A stretch of DNA of 64,000 nt from an uncultured Erythrobacter sp. (GTDB lineage: Bacteria; Pseudomonadota; Alphaproteobacteria; Sphingomonadales; Sphingomonadaceae): positions 868,001 to 932,000 of the forward strand of contig NZ_CANLMB010000001.1 in NCBI RefSeq assembly GCF_947492365.1, read 5' to 3'. Shown piece by piece: positions 18,830 to 26,689 of this stretch (within the stretch, counting starts at the first letter, position 1; each line of letters opens with the position of its first letter). Both the position numbers and the translations under genes were made by a program. A model generated the notes under the pieces. The model was not told the origin of the DNA, searched no databases, and saw only the letters and a list, made by a program, of their open reading frames with translations.

Positions 18830-19479
18830 CCTCTACACCAAAATACGGCCGCTTCATTGCCTTTGAAGGCGGTGAGGGAACCGGAAAGAGCACCCAAAGC
18901 CGGATGCTGGCCGATGCTTTGCGCAAGGGTGGTAAGGTGGTCAAAGTTACCCGTGAACCCGGCGGAACTCCGGGCGCAGAAGCGATCCGCGAATTGCTGC
19001 TGCACCCACCGGGGGAAGGCTGGAACGCGCGCGCGGAAGCGCTGCTCTTTGCCGCATCGCGCTCGGATCACGTTGGGACCTTGATCCGGCCTGCACTGGC
19101 AGAAGGCACCTGGGTGATAAGCGACCGCTTTGTCGATTCAAGCCGTGCCTATCAAGGCGGGGCAGGGGGGCTGGGCGATGAGGCCATTCAGGCTCTCCAC
19201 CAATTCGGCAGCGACGGCATGCGCCCCGATTGTACCATCCTGCTTGAAGTCGACGAAGCGCGACTTTCGGAGCGCCTCGCCGAACGCGACGGCGACACCA
19301 GCGATGCGATTGGCGGGCGCAGCATCGATTATCACCGTGAGGTCGCGCGCAGTTTCCGCAAACTGGCCGAGGCCGATCCGCACGGCTTCCGCATTGTGGA
19401 CGGAACGGGCACTCCGCAAGAAGTCCATGCGCGTATCCTTGATGAGCTGCGCCCCCTGATCGAGGGCGAAGCCGCGTGA
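18826..19479 (+). CDS. tmk: Thymidylate kinase
   Basis: Phosphorylates dTMP to dTDP in the cytoplasm. P-loop GGEGTGKST near the N-terminus, the DR-motif region around ISDRFVDSSRAYQGG, and the lid region after DEARLSERLAERDGD are present. The chosen GTG at 18826 overlaps the previous stop (GTGA) with a G-rich ribosome site upstream; GTG 18817 is also possible. The gene overlaps holB by 4 bases, forming the common tmk-holB pair. Confidence 0.93.
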   Translation: MTSTPKYGRFIAFEGGEGTGKSTQSRMLADALRKGGKVVKVTREPGGTPGAEAIRELLLHPPGEGWNARAEALLFAASRSDHVGTLIRPALAEGTWVISDRFVDSSRAYQGGAGGLGDEAIQALHQFGSDGMRPDCTILLEVDEARLSERLAERDGDTSDAIGGRSIDYHREVARSFRKLAEADPHGFRIVDGTGTPQEVHARILDELRPLIEGEAA

Positions 19480-20435
19480 CCGATTGGCCCAATCACACGA
19501 GCGCTTGGAGCGAATGGCGAGGCGCGATGAGCGGCTCGCGGATGCATCACGGGTGGATTCTTGCGGGCAAGAGCGGGTTGGGCAAACGTGATTTTGCGAT
19601 GGCAGCCGCGCGCGAGTTGGTGGCTCAAGAAGGCATTCCGCAACCGGTTGGCGATCATTCGGATATAATCGAACTCACTTACGGTCCTAAGGACGACAAG
19701 GCCGAACGCGCCGCCGCTGATGGCAAGGATTACGAGCGCGCGCGATCGATCCGCGTGAAGCAAATCCGCGCGATGCAGAAACGGCTGAATACGCGCCCGA
19801 CGTTGGGTGATCGCCGCGTGATCATCATCAATCCGGCTGACGAGATGGAGGTGAGCGCGGCCAATGCGCTGCTCAAGAGCCTTGAGGAACCGCCGCAAGG
19901 CACCTTCTTCGTGCTCGTGACCCACCGGCCTTCGCGATTGCTCCCGACGATTCGTTCGCGGTGCCGCGTGTTGCGTTTTCCGATCCTCAAGGATGCGCAG
20001 CTTGAGGCAATGCTCAAGGAAGCAGGGGCGCAAGGCGACATCGAAACTGCGATCCGCGCGGCCGAGGGCTCATTCGGGGCCGCACAGCGTTTTGCCGAGC
20101 AGGATCTTGCACCTGTCGCTGCGCTTGTCACCGACTTGCTGACCAAGGGTGATAACATCTTCAATGCGCGCGCAGAGCTGTCCCGCCTCATCGGAGCGCG
20201 CGCTGACCGTGTTCGTTTGCAGGCAATCATGGAGCTGGCTCAGGCGATCGCAGCAGGCCTCGCGCGGAGAACCGACAACAGCGCTCACCGCGCCTCTCTG
20301 GTTGAGGTGCACAGCGACCTCGTGACCCTCGCAGCGCAAGCGCCCAACTATAATTTCGACACCGGCCTGCTCACGCTTGAAATCGGCACCTTGCTCATGC
20401 GCGCCGCCCCCGCTAGCGCTCCTGCCCATGGCTGA
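19476..20435 (+). CDS. holB: DNA polymerase III delta' subunit
   Basis: Clamp-loader subunit of the replicative polymerase. An AAA-type domain with Walker A-like GKSGLGKRDFA, the sensor region NALLKSLEEPPQGTFFVLVTHRPSRLLPTIRSRC (the SRC arginine is the arginine finger), and a C-terminal helical collar domain are seen. The 319-residue length is typical for alphaproteobacteria. Start GTG at 19476 overlaps the tmk stop; the 3' end overlaps metG. Confidence 0.9.
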   Translation: MTDWPNHTSAWSEWRGAMSGSRMHHGWILAGKSGLGKRDFAMAAARELVAQEGIPQPVGDHSDIIELTYGPKDDKAERAAADGKDYERARSIRVKQIRAMQKRLNTRPTLGDRRVIIINPADEMEVSAANALLKSLEEPPQGTFFVLVTHRPSRLLPTIRSRCRVLRFPILKDAQLEAMLKEAGAQGDIETAIRAAEGSFGAAQRFAEQDLAPVAALVTDLLTKGDNIFNARAELSRLIGARADRVRLQAIMELAQAIAAGLARRTDNSAHRASLVEVHSDLVTLAAQAPNYNFDTGLLTLEIGTLLMRAAPASAPAHG

Positions 20436-21999
20436 AGCTGAAAACACACCGTACTACATCACCACTGCGATCAATTACCCCAATGGTCGCCCGCATATCG
20501 GGCATGCCTATGAGGGGATTGCCGCAGACGTCATCGCCCGATTCCAGCGGCTGCGAGGACGCGAAGTGCGCTTCCAGACGGGCACGGACGAGCATGGCCT
20601 CAAAATGGCGCGCAAGGCGGAAGAGCAGGGGCGCACCCCGCGCGAACTCGCCGATGAGATGTCGGGCTATTTCCGCGAGATGGACGAGAAGCTCAATATC
20701 AGCTTCGACCGATTTATCCGCACTGTTGAGGACGATCACCACCGCGCCAGTCAGGAAATCTGGCGGCGGATGGAGGCTGCGGGTGATCTCTATCTCGATC
20801 GCTACGAAGGCTGGTATTCAGTCCGCGACGAGGCCTATTACGACGAAAGCGAGCTGGTCGCAGGGGAGGGCGCCGAAAAGCTCTCACCCCAAGGCACTCC
20901 GGTGGAATGGACCGTCGAGGAAAGCTGGTTCTTCCGCCTGTCCAAATATCAGGAACCTTTGCTCGAATTGCTGCGTAAGCCGGGTTTTCTGGAACCGGCA
21001 AGCCGCCGCAACGAGATGATTGCCTTTGTCGAAGGGGGCCTGCGCGACCTGTCGGTCAGCCGCACAAGCTTTGACTGGGGTGTGAAGGTGCCGGGCAGCG
21101 ACAATCACGTCATGTATGTCTGGGTTGATGCGCTCACCAATTACCTCACAGGCCTTGGCTTTCCCGGCGAGACGCCGGAAATGGAGACATTCTGGCCCGC
21201 CAGCCTGCACCTGATCGGCAAGGACATTGTGCGCTTCCACACGATCTACTGGCCGGCTTTCCTGATGAGCGCGAAGCTGCCTGTTCCCGACGCGGTGTTC
21301 GGCCACGGCTTTTTGCTCAATCGCGGGCAGAAGGAGTCGAAGTCGCTCGGCAATGTTACCGATCCGCTCGCGCTGGCAGACCAATTCGGCGTGGATGCCT
21401 TGCGCTATTTCTTGATGCGCGAAGTGGCATTCGGGCAGGACGGTAGTTATTCCGCCGAAGCAATTGTAACGCGGGCGAATGCCGAGCTGGCAAACAGTTT
21501 CGGCAACCTCGCGCAGCGCACTCTTTCCATGATTTTCAAGAACATGGACGGCAAGTTGGAGGCCTTTGAGAGCGCACCTGACGATGATGCGCTTCTTGGT
21601 GAGGTTTCGGACGCTTGCAGCAGTCTTCTTCCCGCCGAGTTTGAGAAGCTCAACTTTTCTCACGGCATCGAAGCGTGGATGCGCGCTGTCTATGCGTGCA
21701 ATCAATATGTTGACGAGCAGGCGCCGTGGGGTCTGAAGAAAACCGATCCGGAGCGGATGAAGGTGGTGCTGCAAACGCTGTTCATTGCCATGCGTGACCT
21801 CACAATTGCGATTCAGCCTGTCATTCCGGAGAAGGCCGCCGCCTTGCTCGACCAGCTTGGAATTGGCGAGGGCGCGCGCGGTTACGCCTCTCTTGCCGAC
21901 AGTGACTGGTTTGAGCGTCTGGTCGCGAGCGGTTTCACGGTCGACAAGCCGACGCCGCTCTTCCCGCGTCTCGAACTGCCCGAAGAGGACGCCGCTTGA
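20428..21999 (+). CDS. metG: Methionyl-tRNA synthetase
   Basis: Class I synthetase charging tRNA-Met. The HIGH motif is at residues 23-26 (PHIGH). The KMSKS loop reads KESKS (302-306), keeping both lysines and both serines but replacing methionine by glutamate. The protein of 523 residues lacks the C-terminal EMAP/dimerisation domain, so it is the short form. The ATG at 20428 lies inside the holB end and starts just before the conserved YYITTAINYPNG strand. tatD starts on its stop codon. Confidence 0.95.
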   Translation: MAEAENTPYYITTAINYPNGRPHIGHAYEGIAADVIARFQRLRGREVRFQTGTDEHGLKMARKAEEQGRTPRELADEMSGYFREMDEKLNISFDRFIRTVEDDHHRASQEIWRRMEAAGDLYLDRYEGWYSVRDEAYYDESELVAGEGAEKLSPQGTPVEWTVEESWFFRLSKYQEPLLELLRKPGFLEPASRRNEMIAFVEGGLRDLSVSRTSFDWGVKVPGSDNHVMYVWVDALTNYLTGLGFPGETPEMETFWPASLHLIGKDIVRFHTIYWPAFLMSAKLPVPDAVFGHGFLLNRGQKESKSLGNVTDPLALADQFGVDALRYFLMREVAFGQDGSYSAEAIVTRANAELANSFGNLAQRTLSMIFKNMDGKLEAFESAPDDDALLGEVSDACSSLLPAEFEKLNFSHGIEAWMRAVYACNQYVDEQAPWGLKKTDPERMKVVLQTLFIAMRDLTIAIQPVIPEKAAALLDQLGIGEGARGYASLADSDWFERLVASGFTVDKPTPLFPRLELPEEDAA

Positions 22000-22775
22000 T
22001 GCTCGTCGATAGCCATTGCCATCTGGAGTACAAAGGTCTCGTTGAAGATCAGCAGGGCGTGCTCAGCCGTGCGCGTGAGGCGGGGGTGGGGGCCTTCCTC
22101 AATATCTCGACCAAAGAGTCCGAGTGGGAGCAAGTTGTTGCCACCGCGAACCGCGAACCAGATGTCTTCGCCAGCGTCGGCATTCACCCGCATCATGCCG
22201 ACGACCATGAGGATCTGGGGCGTGCAAAGTTGCTCGCAGCGACCGAGAATTACCGCGTCATCGGAATTGGCGAGACGGGTCTCGACTATTTCTACGAACA
22301 TTCGGATCGCAAAGTGCAAGCCGCCTTGTTCCGCATGCATATCGACGTTGCGCGCGAGACGGGCCTGCCAGTCATTATCCACACGCGCGATGCCGAGGAT
22401 GATACGCTCCAGATTCTGAGTGAGGAGATGGAGAAGGGCGCGTTTCCCGCGCTGATCCATTGCTTCACCGCTTCGGCTGAATTCGGGCGCGAATGCCTCA
22501 AGCTGGGCCTCACAATCTCTCTTTCAGGCATTGTCACGTTCAAGAACGCCAAGGATTTGCAGGAAGCCGCCAAGGAAGTTCCGGCGGATCGCCTGTTGGT
22601 TGAGACGGACAGCCCGTTTCTCGCGCCGGTTCCCAATCGCGGCAAGACCTGCGAGCCTGCTTTCGTGGCTGACACAGCGCGTTTTGTCGCTGAATTGCGC
22701 GGGACCGATCCTGAACGCCTCGCTGAGCAGACGACCGAGAATTTCAGGCGGCTCTTTAGCAAGGCTGCCTTGTGA
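21999..22775 (+). CDS. tatD: TatD-family metal-dependent hydrolase (DNase)
   Basis: TIM-barrel metallohydrolase with 3'-5' nuclease activity in known members. The metal ligands are visible: DSHCH at the N-terminus (DxHxH), GETGLDY with the bridging glutamate, IHTRDA, IHCFTAS and ETDSPFLAP. Its ATG overlaps the metG stop by one base, and the gene order metG-tatD-MBL hydrolase is common in alphaproteobacteria. 258 residues. Confidence 0.92.
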   Translation: MLVDSHCHLEYKGLVEDQQGVLSRAREAGVGAFLNISTKESEWEQVVATANREPDVFASVGIHPHHADDHEDLGRAKLLAATENYRVIGIGETGLDYFYEHSDRKVQAALFRMHIDVARETGLPVIIHTRDAEDDTLQILSEEMEKGAFPALIHCFTASAEFGRECLKLGLTISLSGIVTFKNAKDLQEAAKEVPADRLLVETDSPFLAPVPNRGKTCEPAFVADTARFVAELRGTDPERLAEQTTENFRRLFSKAAL

Positions 22776-22785
22776 GTATGGGCCG

Positions 22786-23568
22786 GTGAAGCTCATCATG
22801 CTTGGATCAGGCACATCGACCGGTGTGCCGCGTATAGGCGGTGATGACGGCACTGGCGATTGGGGTGCCTGCGACCCCGAAGAACCCCGCAACCGCCGCA
22901 CGCGCGTCTCAATCCTGGTTGAGAGCAATGAAGGCAAGCGGCTGCTGATCGACACCAGCTCCGACTGCCGCGCGCAGTTGCTGGCCAACAGGATCAACCG
23001 GATCGACGGTGTGTTCTGGACCCACGACCACGCCGATCACTGCCATGGAATCGATGACCTGCGCGTGTTGCGCTATGGCCGAAGTGGCCCGATCCCGGGT
23101 TATGCATCGAGCGAGACTGTCCGGCGACTGCGGCAACGCTTCGGCTATGTCTTTGCCGGGCAAGAGGGATATCCCACCATTTGCACGATCGACACGCTCG
23201 ACCGGCTCAGAATGGTATCCGGTTTCGGTGTCGAATGGTGCCAGATGGAACATGGCCCCGGTGAAACGACCGGTTTTCGCTTTGAAGCGGACGGCAAGTC
23301 CATCGCTTATGCTACTGATTTCAGTTCGATTTCTGACGAGATGATTGATCTTTATGAAGGCGTCGACATTCTCGTTAGCGATTGCCTGCGCCGCAATCCG
23401 CACCCAACCCATGCGCATCTCGCGATGGCATTGGAACTGGCTGAACGAACCGGAGCCAATCGGCTTGTGCTAAGCCATCTCGACAAGAGTATGGATTATC
23501 GCAGTCTGGTGGATGAAGTGCCGGAACATGTTACCGTGGGTTATGACGGTTTGGAGATGATTGCATGA
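22786..23568 (+). CDS. MBL-fold phosphodiesterase (PhnP-like)
   Basis: Metallo-beta-lactamase-fold hydrolase similar to PhnP, which acts on cyclic phosphate esters. The start GTG at 22786 gives MKLIMLGSGTSTGVPRIGG, the standard first strand of this subgroup. The two-metal site is seen as THDHADH (HxHxDH), with YATDFSSIS and the late SHLDKS supplying further ligands. A conserved GACDPEEPRNRRTRVSILVE segment is typical. The physiological substrate is unknown here, as no phosphonate genes are nearby. Confidence 0.87.
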   Translation: MKLIMLGSGTSTGVPRIGGDDGTGDWGACDPEEPRNRRTRVSILVESNEGKRLLIDTSSDCRAQLLANRINRIDGVFWTHDHADHCHGIDDLRVLRYGRSGPIPGYASSETVRRLRQRFGYVFAGQEGYPTICTIDTLDRLRMVSGFGVEWCQMEHGPGETTGFRFEADGKSIAYATDFSSISDEMIDLYEGVDILVSDCLRRNPHPTHAHLAMALELAERTGANRLVLSHLDKSMDYRSLVDEVPEHVTVGYDGLEMIA

Positions 23569-23747
23569 ATGAAGGTGCATGGATTTCGATTGTAGCGATG
23601 CTCGGTTGGTTGATCCTTGCCGGGAGCGCTCTGGCTAGTTTTAAGCTTGGTTGGAGCAAGATTGCGCAAATGGCGCTTGTTTGGTTCGCAATATTTGCAG
23701 GGCTGTATGTGGTTGCGGATCTGTTGGGGATTAGGCTGCCGACTTGA
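23565..23747 (+). CDS. Small two-helix membrane protein
   Basis: A 60-residue hypothetical protein whose ATG overlaps the previous stop (ATGA). Two hydrophobic segments (about 7-24 and 35-54) are separated by a short loop with basic residues (KLGWSK), so it is probably an integral inner-membrane protein. The tight overlap and even codon use support a real gene. A hairpin terminator begins at its stop codon, making it the last gene of the tmk-holB-metG-tatD operon. Confidence 0.6.
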   Translation: MNEGAWISIVAMLGWLILAGSALASFKLGWSKIAQMALVWFAIFAGLYVVADLLGIRLPT

Positions 23748-23776
23748 GGTCGCCCCCTGATGCCCGACCTCAATTT
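23744..23776 (+). terminator. Intrinsic terminator after the metG-tatD operon
   Basis: A 9-bp stem TTGAGGTCG (23744-23752) / CGACCTCAA (23765-23773) with a 12-base loop is followed by a short TTT. The left arm includes the stop codon of the small membrane protein. The U-run is weak, so termination may be partial. Confidence 0.55.
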
Positions 23777-23779
23777 AAC

Positions 23780-23793
23780 ATAATATATATTAT
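23780..23793 (+). promoter_or_regulatory. AT-only 14-base palindrome upstream of mazG
   Basis: ATAATATATATTAT is a perfect palindrome of A and T only, 19 bases before the mazG start, in an otherwise GC-rich genome. It includes TATAAT-like sequence on both strands and may be the -10 region of the mazG promoter or a binding site. Confidence 0.35.
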
Positions 23794-23811
23794 CATTCTA
23801 CCAGATCGCTT

Positions 23812-24594
23812 ATGACCCTATCTCCCCTTTCGCCTCAAATAGACCGCCTCCTCTCAATCATGGCGCGTCTGCGCGATCCCAAGCGAGGTTGCGAATGGGA
23901 TGTCGCGCAGACTTTTGAAACTATCGCACCCTATACAATCGAAGAAGCCTACGAAGTTTCCGACGCTATCGAACGCCAGGATATGGACGAACTGCGCGGC
24001 GAGCTCGGTGACCTGCTGCTCCAAGTCGTCTTCCATGCGCGTATGGCTGAGGAAGCTGGTCATTTTGCCTTCGAAGACGTCGCGCGATCGATCAGCGACA
24101 AGATGGAAGCGCGGCACCCGCACATCTTCGGCTCAGAAACAGGTGTGATGGATGGTAAACGCTGGGAGGACATCAAAGCCAGTGAACGCGCAGATACCGG
24201 TGCTAAGAGCGCCATGGACGGCGTTGCTCAGGCCCTCCCGGCACTGATGCGGTCAGAGAAGTTGCAAAAGCGCGCCGCGCGCGTCGGGTTTGAATGGCAT
24301 GATGTCAAAGGTCCTCGCGACAAGCTCTTGGAAGAACTCGAAGAATTGGAAGAAGCCAGCGAAGACGAAAAACTCGTTGAAGCGGGCGATGTGTTGTTCG
24401 TCGCCGTCAATATCGTGCGTCGGTATGGAGTTGATGCCGAACAGGCGCTCAAAGCGTCGAACGCAAAATTCGAGCGGCGTTTCCGGCAAATGGAGGAGCT
24501 AGCTGCCGCAGATGGCGCGGATTTCGAAGCGCTTTCGCTCGATGAGCAGGAAGGCTACTGGCAGCGGGTAAAGAAAAACGAAAAAGCCTTTTAA
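23812..24594 (+). CDS. mazG: Nucleoside triphosphate pyrophosphohydrolase MazG
   Basis: Hydrolyses (d)NTPs to monophosphates and pyrophosphate, a house-cleaning enzyme. Two tandem MazG domains are visible. The first begins LRDPKRGCEWDVAQTFETIAPYTIEEAYEV and has the metal motif EExxE with ELGDLLLQVVFH. The second covers about 160-230 with KLLEELEELEEA and EAGDVLFVAVNIVRR. 260 residues is the normal length. It converges with hflX (8 bases between stops). Confidence 0.93.
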   Translation: MTLSPLSPQIDRLLSIMARLRDPKRGCEWDVAQTFETIAPYTIEEAYEVSDAIERQDMDELRGELGDLLLQVVFHARMAEEAGHFAFEDVARSISDKMEARHPHIFGSETGVMDGKRWEDIKASERADTGAKSAMDGVAQALPALMRSEKLQKRAARVGFEWHDVKGPRDKLLEELEELEEASEDEKLVEAGDVLFVAVNIVRRYGVDAEQALKASNAKFERRFRQMEELAAADGADFEALSLDEQEGYWQRVKKNEKAF

Positions 24595-24602
24595 ATTCAA
24601 AA

Positions 24603-25904
24603 TCAAAGCGTCGAATATTGACCCAATTCCTTCGGGTTGAGGCGGACAGTCAAGCGCCTCAAAGGACCCTGCTCCCCTTCCCCTGCATCTTCCTCTTCCA
24701 AGACATCGCCATGCGCATGCAGCCACGCAATTCGGCGGCCATCTGATACGGGCAAAGTCACCGTGACTTCGCTCGCCTTTGTGGTGAGCATCTGCCCGGT
24801 CTTTTCTGCGAAATCGTCAATCCCGTCACCCAACGCTGCCGAAACAAGCACAGCTTCTTGCGCGCTTGCGGCTTCTTTCAGCGCCTCGAGCCGGTCTGGA
24901 TCAAGTAGATCGGCCTTGTTCCACACTTCGAGGATCGGGATATCGCTTGTGCCAGTTGCGCCGTCGATAACGCCAAGATCGGCAAGCACTTCCATCACCT
25001 GCTTCTTTTGCGCGGCATGAGCCGGATTGGCCATGTCACGCACGTGGCAGATGATGTCAGCCCCGGTGACTTCTTCCAGCGTTGCGCGGAATGCTGCGAC
25101 AAGCTGAGTTGGCAGATCGGAGATGAAGCCAACGGTGTCGGATAAGATTGCCTTCTCGACACCGGGCAGACTGATTGCGCGCATTGTTGGGTCAAGCGTG
25201 GCGAAAAGCAGGTCTTCAGCCATGACCTCTGCACCGGTCAAGCGATTGAACAAAGTGGACTTTCCGGCGTTGGTGTAGCCAACTAACGCGATCACGGGCC
25301 AGGGTGCCCTTCCCCGCCGTTCACGGTGCAAAGTGCGGGTCTTGCGAACCTGTTCAAGCTCTCGGCGAAGGCGTCCCATCCGTTGACGGATCATCCGCCG
25401 ATCGGCCTCGATCTGTGTCTCACCCGGACCGCCAAGAAAGCCGAATCCGCCGCGTTGGCGCTCAAGGTGGGTCCAACTGCGCACAAGGCGGCTTTGCTGG
25501 TAGTCGAGATGCGCAAGTTCGACCTGCAAGCGGCCTTCAGCGGTCGCTGCGCGCTCACCGAAGATTTCAAGGATCAGGCCGGTTCGGTCGATCACCTTGC
25601 GCTTGAGCCGGTCCTCGAGGTTGCGTTGCTGGATCGGCGAGAGCGCGCCATCAACGATGACCAGCTCGCACTCATATTGCTCGCACCAGATCTTGATATT
25701 CTCGACCTGACCTGATCCGAACAGCGTGTTGGGCTGCATCTGGCGGATCGGCAGAACCGTCGAATGCTCAATCTCCACACCGATCGCGAGCGCCAGACCT
25801 TCAGCCTCCGCTAGACGATCCTTTGCATCAAGATCGTAGCGGAAGCTCCTGATATCAGGGCACAAGACCAGGCTTCGCGCACCGCGCGTTACCTCGTCCA
25901 TCAA
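24603..25904 (-). CDS. hflX: GTPase HflX
   Basis: Ribosome-associated GTPase that rescues or splits stalled ribosomes. An N-terminal HflX domain with a coiled linker (residues about 1-195, GGFGFLGGPGETQIEADRR at its end) precedes the G domain: G1 GYTNAGKST, G3 DTVGF, G4 NKAD. Its 433 residues are typical. It is downstream of hfq with 14 bases between them, the arrangement found in many proteobacteria, so the two are probably one transcript. Confidence 0.94.
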   Translation of the reverse strand: MMDEVTRGARSLVLCPDIRSFRYDLDAKDRLAEAEGLALAIGVEIEHSTVLPIRQMQPNTLFGSGQVENIKIWCEQYECELVIVDGALSPIQQRNLEDRLKRKVIDRTGLILEIFGERAATAEGRLQVELAHLDYQQSRLVRSWTHLERQRGGFGFLGGPGETQIEADRRMIRQRMGRLRRELEQVRKTRTLHRERRGRAPWPVIALVGYTNAGKSTLFNRLTGAEVMAEDLLFATLDPTMRAISLPGVEKAILSDTVGFISDLPTQLVAAFRATLEEVTGADIICHVRDMANPAHAAQKKQVMEVLADLGVIDGATGTSDIPILEVWNKADLLDPDRLEALKEAASAQEAVLVSAALGDGIDDFAEKTGQMLTTKASEVTVTLPVSDGRRIAWLHAHGDVLEEEDAGEGEQGPLRRLTVRLNPKELGQYSTL

Positions 25905-25918
25905 TGTTTCATCGAAGC

Positions 25919-26509
25919 TCAGTAGTCGGTCCCGAAATCGTCGGCGTCGTCATCTTCGTCTACATCCTCGCCATCATCGCCGGACAGATCGACAGGACTC
26001 GCGGGTTGGATTGTCGAAACGGCATGTTTGTAAGCAAGCTGCACCGCGCCATCGCGTTCGAGCAGCATGCAGAACAGATCATAGGCTGCGATCCGCCCTT
26101 GCAGCATCACGCCGTTTACGAGGAACATGGTCACTTGAACGCCGGCATCGCTCACCCGGCTGAGGAAGACATCCTGCAGTTGGCGCTGCTTGTGTTTGCC
26201 GCCGCGATTTCCAAACTGTTCGGCATCGACCGGCCCGCTGGGCATAATGGTCGAGATCGCGTGCTTATAGACCAGCTGCGACTGGCCATCGCGCCGCAAA
26301 AGGATCGAAAAATTATCGAACCAGGTGACAATACCCTGAAGTTTAACGCCTTTTACAAGGAACATCGTCACCGGAACCTTGTTCTTGCGCAAAAGGTTCA
26401 GGAAGGCGTCCTGAAGATTTCCCTGCCGCGCTGCACTGGATCCGGCGCTGCTGCCTTGATCGGCGTCGGGGCTCCGAGGGCGCGGAGAGAGAGTTCGCCC
26501 ATTGGACAT
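25919..26509 (-). CDS. hfq: Tandem-domain Hfq RNA chaperone
   Basis: RNA-binding Sm-like chaperone for small RNAs, here with two complete Hfq domains in one 196-residue chain instead of one in about 80-100 residues. Repeat 1 spans about 30-94, repeat 2 about 109-173, followed by an acidic tail (174-196). Both keep the proximal-site signature YKHA(I/V)ST (K82-H83, K161-H162), LQD and the stacking Phe (F67, F146). The basic rim patch is kept in repeat 1 (RKNK, 41-44) and lost in repeat 2 (SDAG, 120-123). A 29-residue Ser/Arg-rich N-terminus precedes repeat 1. AGGAG lies upstream of the ATG. It is located between ntrX and hflX. Confidence 0.93.
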   Translation of the reverse strand: MSNGRTLSPRPRSPDADQGSSAGSSAARQGNLQDAFLNLLRKNKVPVTMFLVKGVKLQGIVTWFDNFSILLRRDGQSQLVYKHAISTIMPSGPVDAEQFGNRGGKHKQRQLQDVFLSRVSDAGVQVTMFLVNGVMLQGRIAAYDLFCMLLERDGAVQLAYKHAVSTIQPASPVDLSGDDGEDVDEDDDADDFGTDY

Positions 26510-26689
26510 ATTATGCTCCTGTTTATTGGCGGCCGTCCTTACGGTCCGCGATATCGCTACACTCGCGCCGTTCCGCGATGTGAAGCTCGACCAGCATAAT
26601 GGCGCGTGCTGGCCGCACTCGCAACGCTAGAATTTCTTCCAATCGACGAGCGTCATATTGTTACGGCGAATAACGCGCGGACTTGGATG

